This document shows, piece after piece, positions 1-7,945 of a stretch of DNA of 11,833 nt. Position 1 is the first letter of the stretch; every line of letters starts with the position of its first letter. A program made the translations under genes and the position numbers. Source of the stretch: Polyrhizophydium stewartii (lineage: Eukaryota; Chytridiomycota; Chytridiomycetes; Rhizophydiales). The notes beneath the pieces were generated by a model that saw only the letters and a list, made by a program, of their open reading frames with translations, was not told where the DNA came from and searched no databases. The stretch is from NCBI GenBank assembly GCA_027604665.1, contig JADGIZ010000560.1, positions 1 to 11,833 of the forward strand. The letters are read 5' to 3'.

Positions 1-1623
1 CTGCCGCTGTTGCCGCACCACAGCGACTGGCCGCCAGCCGCCGCACCAGACACACACCCCCCGCCACTCGGCTCGCCCGCCCTCCCGCCGCCCGCTGGCC
101 ACATGCCGCTCGACGTCGCCACGATGCTGGCCATGCTCGGCGACGGCCGGCTGCTTGCCGCCGAGGTCCTCGCGCAGCCCGACGAGCAGCGCACGGCGGT
201 CTGGCGCCAAGCCCTCGAGAGCGACTGGCAAGGCGATCTGAGCATGCTCCCGCCGCTGCCACCAAGCACAACCACCACAACCACAACAGCCATCGGTTCG
301 ACCACTATCTCCACCACCACGATATCCGAAAGCGTCATGTTCGCGGCGCACTCGCGGCCGACGCTGCAGCGCGCCGTTGCGCACGGCGCCGTCGACGCCC
401 AGACGGCCCAGCGCGTGGCGATCCGGCGCGGCTGGGTCGACATGCTCGACTTTGACCGGCCGCAGTGCCTTGCGACGGCGGCGGCGAGCGAGGGCGCCGT
501 GTGGCTGCTCGAGGGCCTGATCGAGGCGCGCATGGCGGCCGCACCGACGGCGGCGCTTGCCGAGGCGGCCGCGGGCGGCGGGCACCTGCCTGCGCTGCAG
601 TTTGTGCACGAGCGCATGCCGCCGTCGACGCCTTCGCCTTCGCCTTCGCCGGCAGCGGCAGCGTCCGCCGAATGCGGACCTGGACCTGGATCTGGGTCGG
701 GATCTGGGTCTGGATGTCGGCCGTGGCCGGCGAGCGTCGGCGATGCGGCCGCCCGCAGCGGCAGCGTCGAGCTGGTCGCCTGGCTGGCGGCCGCGCGGCC
801 CGAGTGCCTGGCGCCCTCGGCCGTTGACGCCGCGGCGGCGGCCGACCGCGGCGACGTGGTGCGCTGGCTCGCCGACCACCAGCCTGGCATCGGGTGCACG
901 GCGGCGGCGTTTGTCGGCGCTGCGGCCAACAACAGCGTCGCGATGCTCGACCTGCTCGCCGACCGGTTCCCAGCGGCGGCAGCAGCAGCTGCTGCGGCGG
1001 GCGTGAGGGCCGTCGCATCGGACCCAGCGGCCGTCGAGTGGCTCGCGGCGCGGGGGTTGGCCGCCGGCGCGGACGCCCTTGTGGCGCATGCGGCGGCGGC
1101 GGGCAGCGTCGACGGCGTGCGGCGGGCGTGCGGCAGGCTCGGCGTCACGCTTGCCGAGCGGCATCTGGCCGCGGCGCACGCCGCCCGCCGCGGGCCGCTG
1201 CTCGTGTGGGCGTACACGGACGGCGGCGTGGCCTTTGCGGCCGACACGGCCGGCGCCCTCGCCGCGCGCTGGTGCAACACGGACGTGCTCGCGTGGGCCG
1301 CCGACCGCGACCCGGCGGCCGCCGAGGCCGCCACGCGCGCGCTGGTCGACGCGACGGCGCGCGCCGGCGACCCGGCGCTGGTCGAGTGGTGGGCCGTGCG
1401 CCGCGGCGTCGCGTTCGCCCAGCGCGAGCTCGAGGCCGCCGCGGCCGCGGGCAACGTGCGCATGGTCGCGCGGCTGGTCGCCCGCGGCCTCGGCAACGCG
1501 GCCGAGGCCAAGCAGTGGGATCTGGCTGCCGCGCGCCGCGTCGCGGTCGAGCACAAGGCCGACGACGTTGTTGCGCTTCTGGATGCGCTCGCGGCACGCA
1601 CATCGGCCGCCGCGACGGCATAG
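1..1623 (+). CDS. Degenerate ankyrin-repeat-like protein (5' end open at window edge)
   Basis: The frame is open from the left edge to a TAG at 1621-1623. The first in-frame ATG is at 103, which gives 506 residues; upstream codons read as proline-rich sequence and could be either 5' leader or coding, so the start is undecided. The protein consists of repeats of about 30-35 residues with the pattern AA..G.V..V.WL, such as SGSVELVAWLAAARPE and AAGNVRMVARLVARG. This is the helix-turn-helix spacing of diverged ankyrin repeats. Counting from the ATG, a Thr-rich stretch lies at about residues 54-77 and a Ser-Pro/Gly-Ser low-complexity linker at about 182-205, splitting the repeats into two blocks. 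Ankyrin solenoids mediate protein-protein contacts; no catalytic domain is visible and the partner is unknown. Similar alanine-rich ankyrin proteins form large families in some chytrids (recalled, not searched). No intron is needed. Alternative: an unrelated alpha-solenoid with low-complexity bias. Confidence 0.72.
   Translation: MPLLPHHSDWPPAAAPDTHPPPLGSPALPPPAGHMPLDVATMLAMLGDGRLLAAEVLAQPDEQRTAVWRQALESDWQGDLSMLPPLPPSTTTTTTTAIGSTTISTTTISESVMFAAHSRPTLQRAVAHGAVDAQTAQRVAIRRGWVDMLDFDRPQCLATAAASEGAVWLLEGLIEARMAAAPTAALAEAAAGGGHLPALQFVHERMPPSTPSPSPSPAAAASAECGPGPGSGSGSGSGCRPWPASVGDAAARSGSVELVAWLAAARPECLAPSAVDAAAAADRGDVVRWLADHQPGIGCTAAAFVGAAANNSVAMLDLLADRFPAAAAAAAAAGVRAVASDPAAVEWLAARGLAAGADALVAHAAAAGSVDGVRRACGRLGVTLAERHLAAAHAARRGPLLVWAYTDGGVAFAADTAGALAARWCNTDVLAWAADRDPAAAEAATRALVDATARAGDPALVEWWAVRRGVAFAQRELEAAAAAGNVRMVARLVARGLGNAAEAKQWDLAAARRVAVEHKADDVVALLDALAARTSAAATA
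264..330 (+). repeat. ACC/ACA-rich low-complexity tract encoding poly-Thr
   Basis: Runs of ACC and ACA codons encode a Thr/Ser-rich stretch, including seven consecutive Thr, inside the ankyrin-like gene. It is compositionally unlike the surrounding Ala-rich repeats and probably forms a disordered linker near the N-terminus. Confidence 0.7.
630..717 (+). repeat. Dipeptide-encoding micro-repeats (Ser-Pro, then Gly-Pro/Gly-Ser)
   Basis: A TCGCCT-type hexamer repeat encodes Ser-Pro dipeptides. It is followed by GGA-CCT and GGA/GGG-TCT-type repeats encoding Gly-Pro and Gly-Ser dipeptides. They lie between two ankyrin-like blocks, so the stretch reads as an expanded flexible linker and probably varies in length between strains. 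Confidence 0.7.
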
Positions 1624-1775
1624 AGACACAATATATCCGCTTTGTTGATCGTGGATCTGGGGAATATGAGTGTATGCCCAAATGACAGTCGCATCTGGTG
1701 AGCGATTCGCGCTTTGTCTTGTTTTCGCCAGCCGGCCCTCCCGTGCCCACACCCGCCCCCAGCTCGCACCTCGCC

Positions 1776-3501
1776 ATGATGCTGTCGTCGCTCGCTGCGC
1801 TCCTGGCCACGGCCGCGGTCTCCGTCAAGGCCCAGGAAGGAGCCGGCGTCTCCGGCCCGACCACCGTCACCAGCGGATACTCGTGCAATCCGGCGACCTG
1901 CAAGCTGCCGGCGTGCTTCTGTCCCTCGACGTCTCCACCGGGCGGCCTGGACCCCAAGAACATCCCGCAGTTCATTACCCTGAGTACGTCGCCTGACGGC
2001 CTGCTGGGCTCCCTCTGGACGACGCTGCGCAGAGGGAACATCAGGCGCAGACGCCTGCTGGCTTTCGTGCGCTGACGAGACAGCTGCACCTGGCGCCATT
2101 GTCTCGGGGCGGCCCACAAACAAACATGACTGCCCATGTCCCAGCGTTCGATGACTCGATCAACGAGGTCATCCTGCCGCAGATCCTCGACTACACGAGC
2201 AACTACGTCAACCCAAACGGATGCCCGCTCGCCTCGACGTTCTACATCTCGACGCAGTACACGGACTTTTGGTGCGTGTCTCTCGGGCCGAGCAGCCGGC
2301 GAGGCTGTGGGGTGGCGCAGCGCTCTGACGGCGACTCGCTCTGACGGCGACTTACTTGGACACCGTTGCGGCCGACAGGCATGTGCAGCGCATGTACTCG
2401 ATGGGCCACGAGATTGCCGTGCACACCATGAACCACGTCGGCGACCCGCCGGCCGGCGAGATCACGGGCGCCGTGCAGGCCATCACGACGTTTGGCGGCG
2501 TGCCGCTCAGCAAGATCGTTGGCTTCCGCACGCCGTTCCTTGCCTTCACGCGCAACACGTACGCCAACCTGCAGGCGGCCAAGACCTTCACGTACGACTC
2601 GTCCATGTCGGTCGACTACGGCGCGGTGCCTGTGTGGCCGTACACGCTCGACAACGGCGCGTACACGCAGTGCATCCCGGGCACGTGCGCGGCACCGTTC
2701 CAGTTCCCCGGCCTGTGGGAGGTGCCCATGTACACGCTCAACAACGCCGACGGCAGCCTCAACGCCGCCATGGACCCGGAGCCCGTGCCCGGCGGTAACC
2801 CGGGCATGCCCACGGCCAACGAGATCTTTGAGCTGTACAAGAGCAACTTCAACAAGCGCTACACGTCGACGCGCCTGCCCATGGGCATCTACCTGCACGC
2901 GGCCGTGTCGGTCACGCAGCCCGCGCACATCACGGGCGTGCGCATGTTCATGGACTGGATCCGCTCGAGCGGGTACTCGGACGTGTACTGGGTCTCGAAC
3001 CAGCAGCTGCTCGCGTGGATCAACAACCCGACCAACATTGCCGACTCGCTCAAGAACCCGGCGCTCGACTGCCTGATGCCCGCCGTCGACAAGTCCAACA
3101 CCGAGGTCTGCGACGGCATCGACAACACGGGCAGCGGCAAGATCGACGACGGCCTGACCGAGAGCTGCTACTACCCGAGCCTGCAGGCGAGCTTCACGTC
3201 GTGCTTTGGCTGCCCGGACACGATCCCCAACGTCTCGAACCCCGTGCCCTTCTCCAAGCCCCGCACGCGCACGTCGGTTCCCGTTGCCGGATGCCCGAAC
3301 GGCGGCACGTGGAACCCGGTCTCGGGTGCGTGCGTCAGCCTCGTGCGCCAGGCCAAGGCCACGCCGTCGACGACGACTGGCGCCGGCAACGGCAACTCTG
3401 GTGCGGGCAAGAACGCGGCCGCCGCGGACTTTGGCCTGCCCTCGATCCTTGTCGGCGCTGCCAGCCTTGCCATGGCCGTCTTCTTTGCGTTTGGCAACTG
3501 A
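1776..3501 (+). CDS. Chitin deacetylase (CE4 / NodB family), secreted, probably GPI-anchored
   Basis: Model: join(1776..1983, 2145..2271, 2379..3501), 485 residues. The enzyme removes acetyl groups from cell-wall chitin to give chitosan. A signal peptide (about residues 1-20, hydrophobic core then KA|Q) leads into a Cys-bearing stretch and the NodB domain. Motif 1 is TFDD at 70-73 (D72 predicted base, D73 metal ligand); motif 2 is HTMNH at 127-131 (metal ligands H127 and H131); motif 3 is FRTPF at 161-165. Motif 4 is the DSS plus WPY region at about 185-200, and motif 5 is MGIYLH near 285. Intron 1 splits the Thr codon of TFDD and intron 2 a Trp codon; both junctions restore family motifs exactly. 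The C-terminus has a Cys-rich segment with an acidic MopE-like motif, a Ser/Gly/Asn linker and a hydrophobic tail (about 464-485) typical of GPI attachment. The start is ATGATG in the context CGCC. All catalytic residues are present, so activity is likely. Confidence 0.95.
1984..2144 (+). other. Chitin deacetylase intron 1 (161 bp)
   Basis: The donor is GTACGT and the acceptor CCAG, in phase 1. A branch-like CTGAC lies at 2072-2076. Splicing joins A to CG and yields Thr of the TFDD catalytic motif, which fixes both ends. Confidence 0.92.
2272..2378 (+). other. Chitin deacetylase intron 2 (107 bp), with duplicated branch region
   Basis: The donor is GTGCGTGT and the acceptor GACAG, in phase 2. 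Joining TG to G gives Trp and the continuous sequence [16 protein letters not shown]. The intron contains a perfect 16-bp tandem duplication in which each copy carries a CTGAC branch-like motif. Confidence 0.9.
2321..2352 (+). repeat. Perfect 16-bp tandem duplication inside intron
   Basis: CGCTCTGACGGCGACT occurs twice back to back (2321-2336 and 2337-2352). Each copy contains CTGAC, the likely branch-site core of this genome, so the intron has two equivalent branch candidates 16 nt apart. Confidence 0.9.
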
Positions 3502-4023
3502 ACGGGGCGCCTCTCAGAAACGAGATAATCAGATACTTTGCTCGCTCTCGCAACCCCGCTGGCTGCTCACCGAGGCTGCCGCTCCAGCGGGATCTCTCCA
3601 CCTATTATCTTTTTCTCTTTATCAACCATGGTGTGCACCCGAGTGTGCGTGTGCGGTGTGCGGTGCGCGGTGTGCGCGTGCGGTATGCGGTGTGCCTGTG
3701 TGCACTTTGCTCCTTTCAAGTCACCCAGCCCCCGCCTGGCTGCCCTTATTGTTCACGCAGCCTTTTTTACTCTCTCTCTCTCACGCCTCCTCCCACTCCC
3801 CCACTTGATTCAAGCACCTCGTGATTATTACAGCGTGTCCTCACCACGCTGACACTCCCAACGTCAACCCGTCTCGACCCCCCCCCCACTGCCTTGCGCC
3901 GACCTCGCCCTCTCGGTCTGTCCTCCTTTCCGACAAAAAATCAATAACAACCCCGCACAGCTTGTCCTGCCCTCCAAAGCCATCTGCATTTCAAAGCGAG
4001 CTTGTCACTGAGCAAGGCGGGGT
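3502..4023. other. Convergent intergenic region with simple repeats, no gene seen
   Basis: This lies between the 3' ends of the chitin deacetylase gene (plus) and the CCDC42-like gene (minus). It is less GC-rich than the flanking coding DNA. It holds a GTGTGC/GTGCGG-type imperfect repeat (about 3631-3706), a CT microsatellite (about 3770-3783) and a run of ten C (3878-3887). The short reading frames crossing it look like chance. It probably consists of two 3' UTRs and their polyadenylation signals. Confidence 0.7.
3631..3706 (+). repeat. Imperfect GTGTGCGGTGCG-type simple repeat
   Basis: Alternating purine-pyrimidine units (GTGTGC, GTGCGG, GCGCGG, GTATGC) recur for about 75 bp in the intergenic spacer. 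Such alternation can adopt Z-form DNA, but no function is shown by the sequence. Confidence 0.65.
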
Positions 4024-4028
4024 TTATT
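4023..4028 (-). terminator. AATAAA polyadenylation hexamer overlapping the stop codon
   Basis: On the minus strand the last codons read CAA TAA followed by A, so the hexamer AATAAA overlaps the stop codon of the CCDC42-like gene. Position and orientation suit an early cleavage signal, but no transcript evidence is available. Confidence 0.4.
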
Positions 4029-5617
4029 GCCGAACTGTCTTGCCTGCGGGTGGGCCGATGGACTGTGCGTCCGACGTGATCTGGTTCAGGTCGACGATGA
4101 ACTGGCCGATCTTGTCGAGCTGCGCAAGCGTGTCTGTGGTTGAGTTGAGGCGGTTGTTGAGGTGCGACTTGACGACATTGAAGAGGTTGTTTGTCGCCCT
4201 GCATATCGCAAGATCGAGCGCATTGGGTTCCAGTCAGCACTCGAGCGCAGTGTGTGCCGGGCAGGCGGGGGTGCGTTGGTCTCAATGTGAAGTCGAGCAT
4301 ACGAAGCGGTCGGCTCGCGCACATTTTGACCTGGCCCAGCAGAAGCGACTTTTGTGTTGCGTTTTTGAGCGTTTGGTCGAGCTCCGACTGCCATTTTGCG
4401 CTGCGCAGCTGGGTCTCTTCGAGCTTTGTTTGCAAGCGGGCGATCTCGTTGTTCTTGTTGAGGATGACGTTGTTCTTCTCCTGCATCGGGGTTGAGGCGG
4501 TTAGATTGTGTCGCCAAGTGTGTGCATGGGATCGAGAGCTTCTAGAAAGAGTTGCGGTCGGTGACGGCGACAACCCAAACGGGCGTACCTCGGAGGATGC
4601 AAGAAACGCCTGCCGGTCCTTTTCGGTGCGTTCTTGTGCATTGCGTGCGCGCTCAATAAGCTCGGCATTGGTTGCCGAGAGTGTATCGTAGCGCGAGATG
4701 ATGTCCTTGATCTCAGCAAACTCGTCGCCGCTCTCGAGAACACCCTCGAGATACCGCTGAAACCACAAGTCTGTGCAGTAGATGGCGCAATGCACCGCGG
4801 CACGGGGTCAGAGTAGACACTAAGCAAGAGCGACCCGCCAAAATCGGCAAGGACACACTCGACTCGACTGCGTTGGACTGCTTGTCCTTGCGCACGCCAA
4901 TATCCAGAATCGACTCTTTGAGCGCGCTGATCTCTTGCTCCTTTTGCTCGCGCAGCTTGCGCTCGTCCATGCTCTTTTTGAGCGCTCGCATGCGCTTGGC
5001 GTCGTTCTCCTGCACGTCCGTTGGTTCGCAGTCAAGCGGTCAGCCCAACTCCATATTCAAACAGATTGTGGCGGCAACGGAAGCTCCAGAGGCATATATA
5101 TCAACAGAGACAGGCAGCGTGCCTTGAGGAACTTGTCAAACTTGAGCAGCGAGTCCTTGAGCTGGGTCTCCTTGCGTGCGAGCTCTTCGCGCCGCTGCGT
5201 GAGCGACTCCATCTTCATGGCGAACTCCTCTTTTTGCTTGAGGAGACCCGTCTCGACTTCGAGCATCTCGCGGCGGCGCTCGAGGAGCCGCGTTGCGGGG
5301 GTTAGATCGTGGTCCTCTTGCTCGGGCACCTTGCTGCGGGTGTGTGGACATGCGCAGCGAGCGGCATTTCAGGCCGGAGTAGCCGGACGGCGTGGCCGCA
5401 CCGCACCGGCAGGCAGCCCGGCACGCCGCGTAGATGAGGGCATGTGGACGCCGATGCCAGTGCGAGCAGGGCGTCGACCCGGGCCGACAGGCGGGGGGGG
5501 GGCGGAGATAAGCCGGCCGGCTTCTGCGCCTTTGCCGCAAGAGCAGACCCACATGAAGAGCTTGCGCTCGACATTGACCCGAAAGTACTCCTCCATGTTC
5601 GACATTGCCGTCGCCAT
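4024..5617 (-). CDS. CCDC42/CFAP73 (MIA2)-like flagellar coiled-coil protein, DUF4200
   Basis: Model: complement(join(4024..4198, 4323..4480, 4589..4770, 4859..5009, 5123..5333, 5553..5617)), 313 residues, close to the roughly 316 of animal CCDC42. Family members are axonemal or sperm-flagellum coiled-coil proteins; the Chlamydomonas relative MIA2 works with inner-arm dynein f regulation. Recognisable blocks are LLERRREMLEVE (about 37-48), FAMKMESLTQRREEL (about 59-73), KFDKFLK-ENDAKR (junction 92/93), FQRYLEGVLE (about 146-155), IISRYDTL (about 166-173) and LLLGQVKMATNNLF (about 250-261). Nearly the whole protein is heptad-rich and charged (DUF4200 about 30-145). All five junctions keep phase and restore family blocks. 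The start MATAMSNMEEYF at 5617 is chosen because upstream in-frame sequence does not look coding. Gene content therefore implies a motile flagellum. Whether the true orthologue is CCDC42 or CFAP73 cannot be settled by eye. The gene is divergent from the UBE3D-like gene. Confidence 0.93.
4481..4588 (-). other. Stop-free, frame-preserving intron of the CCDC42-like gene (108 bp)
   Basis: The donor is GTACGC, the branch CTAAC and the acceptor GCAG, in phase 0. Its length is a multiple of three and it has no in-frame stop, so retention would add 36 residues. The inserted Ser/Arg/His-rich stretch breaks the coiled coil, and removing it restores the expected helix, so splicing is favoured. Confidence 0.8.
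5010..5122 (-). other. GC-AG intron of the CCDC42-like gene (113 bp)
   Basis: The exon ends FLK with AAG, the intron begins GCACGC and ends GTGCAG, and the next exon begins ENDAKR, in phase 0. A GCTGACC branch motif lies upstream of the acceptor. No GT donor nearby gives a frame matching the conserved FDKFLKENDAKR block, so a non-canonical GC donor is the best reading. Confidence 0.85.
5493..5502 (+). repeat. Homopolymer run of ten G
   Basis: This run lies within the first intron of the CCDC42-like gene, where the sense strand reads ten C. Its length may be unreliable in sequencing, but it is intronic, so the protein model does not depend on it. Confidence 0.8.
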
Positions 5618-5841
5618 CGCAGCCGAGACGCCGTTGTCGTCGCGGCGAGATGGCCCGAGCCGGCCTCGGCCGTCAAAAAGTGGTGTGTTCGCGACGACGG
5701 ACGAATGACTAGCGTCGTCCGGCGGCCATCGCAAGCGCGCCTGTCCGGCGTGCGTGTCCGGCCGGTCTGTCTTCCCAGATCCCGGTTGTCCGGGGAGCCG
5801 GCGACTCGGCGGGTCGGCTGCCTTTTCGGCCTTCACTCCTC
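5618..5841. promoter_or_regulatory. Divergent promoter region between CCDC42-like and UBE3D-like genes
   Basis: The two start codons face away from each other across 224 bp, so this segment must contain both promoters and 5' leaders. A 7-bp inverted repeat, CGGACGA (5698-5704) and TCGTCCG (5715-5721), lies near its middle. No clear TATA box or RFX X-box was found. The call rests on gene arrangement, not on a recognised element. Confidence 0.6.
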
Positions 5842-7932
5842 ATGGCTGGCGGACTGAGCGGCGCCGTGTGGGTCAGCTGCGAGCTGCTGCCGCACCTCAA
5901 GCAGCTCAAGGTGGCCGTGGCCATGAAGCAGGCAGCAGGCAGCGCCAGCCCGGCAGGCGAGCAGACAGGCGCACCCCCGCGCACGCTGCTGCGGGTCACG
6001 GCCGACACAGTCGAGCTCGTCGAGGAGCACGCATCCCGATCCCCCGACGGCGGGCGACAGCGCGGCGAGGCTGCCGCGGCCGCACCTGTCACTGGCCTGC
6101 AGGCGCAGGCGGCTGCCGGCGGGTCCGTGGTGCAGCTGCCTGCAACCGTCGACCCTGCGTCTGTGCAAGTGTCGCACTCGCACGGCCATGTGCAGCTGTC
6201 GCTGGCCTTGAGCCAGCCGGCGGCCCCCAAGGTCCAGTCTCAGCGGGCCACCGATATGGACGCCCCGACCGGCAGCGACTGGGGCCACGCCGTGAAGATA
6301 GAGTGCTGCAACTGCCGCTGCGTGTTGGCGCACGGCAGCGACGGCGGCAGCGGCGCGCCCAGCGGCCCCGCTCGGCTGTTCCGCAAGCACATTGATCTGC
6401 CGTCGCAGCACTGGCACGAGATGCTCGAGTGCTGGGCTTGCCACCACGAGGACTATTCGTCGACGCTGCAGGGCCAGGAGGGTGGCCTTATCTTTGCGCA
6501 GAAGAGTGCCATCCTTGTCGGCGACTCGGACCTTGTCGTCCACCCCGACGATGCCCGGCTGGACCGGGTCGCCGTGGTGTACACGGGCAACGAGGTGCGT
6601 TCATGGGCCTCCCATCTCACAATTTCCGCTGCTTGGAACCGCGCTGCTTGGAACCGCTGTGATGCTCGCTTCGTCTTCTGTTGTATCGGAAGCAAAAGAA
6701 AGCCCGAGCCGCTGTCGGAGGCTCGCAGGCATCTGCCGATCCGAAAGGATCTGGCGGTGCATTGGCTGATACAAGCTTCCAATATCGCCTCATTGCGAGG
6801 ACGTTCGGGTTAGACACCTCTGCGCACAAGAGCTTCAGGCGCAGGGCTACAAACGCCGAGCACATTCTCTCCTCTCTGTCCCCTTTTCCCCTTGCTGCCA
6901 CGCTGTGCCGCCTAATATTGCAACCATGCTCGTCTGACGCTCTACAATCTGCGGCTCTGTCGTTTGCTGTCATTTCTGCGCCAAGAGCGTGTTCCGGTCG
7001 ACGCGCTGGATCCGGCTTACATGTCGGAGATGCATGTACCCTGTCGGCGAGTGCTTCATGCATCGCGACGCGCCGGCGGACAGTACTGGTGCGGCTCCAA
7101 ACTTGGTGGCATGACTCGGCGGATGTGCACATGGCTGACGGGGTGCGATTGCGCATGACTCGGCTCAGATGTGGCGCACATCAAGATCATCAAGTTTTTC
7201 AAGTACCGGGTGAACGCGTTGCTTAACGATGGGTGCGTGTAGAGGTTGGAAAGCTGGCAAGGGCATCGTGCTAATGCATTCCGCGGACGCGCGTCTGGCA
7301 AAAAGCCGCCGGGTGCACATGCCGTTTGAGCAGTGCTTTGCGCGCGATCTGCTCGAATCTGCCAAAGCGCATGCGACGTACCGCTTCTTTGTGCATGACG
7401 AAGATGCTGATAACCATGCACTGCCAGCCGTTTTTGTGGGTGCCATTGCTGTTTGTGAGCCCCCGCCCCGCGAGCTGACCACACGATCAATGCAGCTGTG
7501 GCTATTTACGACAAATGCGGAGGTGGGGCGACTCGACGCAAGCGGCGCACGACTTGTTTGCAGGCCAGGTGGGTCCGAATGCCCCTGACGTGAGCAGCGG
7601 CTGGATTTGGATGGGGTCTGACGGAATGCCGCCCAGCGCTCAAGATCCTGTTCCGAATCTGCGATTTTGGTGCGCAAAGAGAAGCAGAGTGAGTGTAGAG
7701 TGCGCGCCTTGGGTCCATGGGCGGCGATCGCTGACGCAGGCGCCCTCGATTGGATCGACTGTGCAGGCCGCTGAGTTTGGACGAAGCGACAAAGAGCGAT
7801 CGCGTGCATCTGCCCGGGGATCTGGTTGCAGCGCTTGTCTGCGCGCTTCGGCGCAACGCCAGTGCGTACGTGCCTGCGCCCGAGCGGCGGCTGTTTTGGC
7901 ACGACGCGAGCGTGCTGCTGCTTTCGCGATAA
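5842..7932 (+). CDS. UBE3D-like E3 ubiquitin ligase (HECT_2 / E2-binding protein family)
   Basis: Model: join(5842..6594, 6986..7088, 7169..7232, 7306..7435, 7496..7568, 7637..7688, 7767..7932), 446 residues; human UBE3D is about 389. Family members bind E2 enzymes (UBE2C/UbcH10 in human) and act as ubiquitin ligases. Visible features: a CCNCRC Cys cluster at 155-160; the signature LPSQHWHEMLECWACH at 186-201; VGDSDLVVHP at about 226-235; a second Cys pair LTCRRC (C264, C267) followed by PVGE; IKIIKFFKYRV in exon 3; LWLFTTNAEV at the start of exon 5; ALKILFR in exon 6; and a C-terminal LPGDLVAAL..VPAPERRLFW block. The spacer at about 62-100 is Ala/Gly/Gln-rich and unconserved-looking. Phases close at all six introns and most carry CTGAC or CTAAT branch motifs. 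The two Cys pairs probably bind one zinc ion (family-based inference). The weakest join is the first intron (391 bp, AAG acceptor). Confidence 0.9.
6595..6985 (+). other. UBE3D-like gene, first intron (391 bp, unusually long)
   Basis: The donor is GTGCGT and the acceptor CCAAG, preceded by a pyrimidine-rich stretch and a TCTGACGC branch. The other introns of this gene are 60-80 bp. Splicing joins YTGNE to SVFRSTRWIRLTCRRC in phase 0. It holds a 15-bp tandem duplication but no recognisable extra exon. Confidence 0.75.
6627..6656 (+). repeat. Perfect 15-bp tandem duplication in intron
   Basis: CGCTGCTTGGAACCG occurs twice in direct succession (6627-6641 and 6642-6656) inside the long first intron of the UBE3D-like gene. 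The unit length resembles the 16-bp duplication in the chitin deacetylase intron. Confidence 0.9.
7436..7495 (+). other. UBE3D-like gene, 60-bp stop-free intron
   Basis: The donor is GTGGGT, the branch GCTGACC and the acceptor TGCAG, in phase 0 at both ends. It has no in-frame stop and would encode 20 residues if retained. Removing it joins ALPAVF to LWLFTTN, which resembles the uninterrupted family block, so splicing is preferred but not certain. Confidence 0.7.
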
Positions 7933-7945
7933 ACACCGTGGCGTG

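Noticed and set aside
1145..2137. 330-codon minus-strand frame opposite the ankyrin-like gene and chitin deacetylase exon 1
   Set aside because: It is Arg/Pro-rich antisense sequence with no recognisable motif, and the plus-strand genes explain the region.
3631..3783. Simple repeats as a CRISPR array or regulatory repeat
   Set aside because: The units are short, degenerate and unspaced, as in ordinary microsatellite DNA in a eukaryotic spacer.
6981..7023. CCHFCAK reading just upstream of the UBE3D-like exon 2 as extra zinc-binding coding sequence
   Set aside because: It lies on the intron side of the acceptor at 6985. The first AG after the TCTGAC branch fits the phase-0 join, and the required Cys pair is downstream as LTCRRC.
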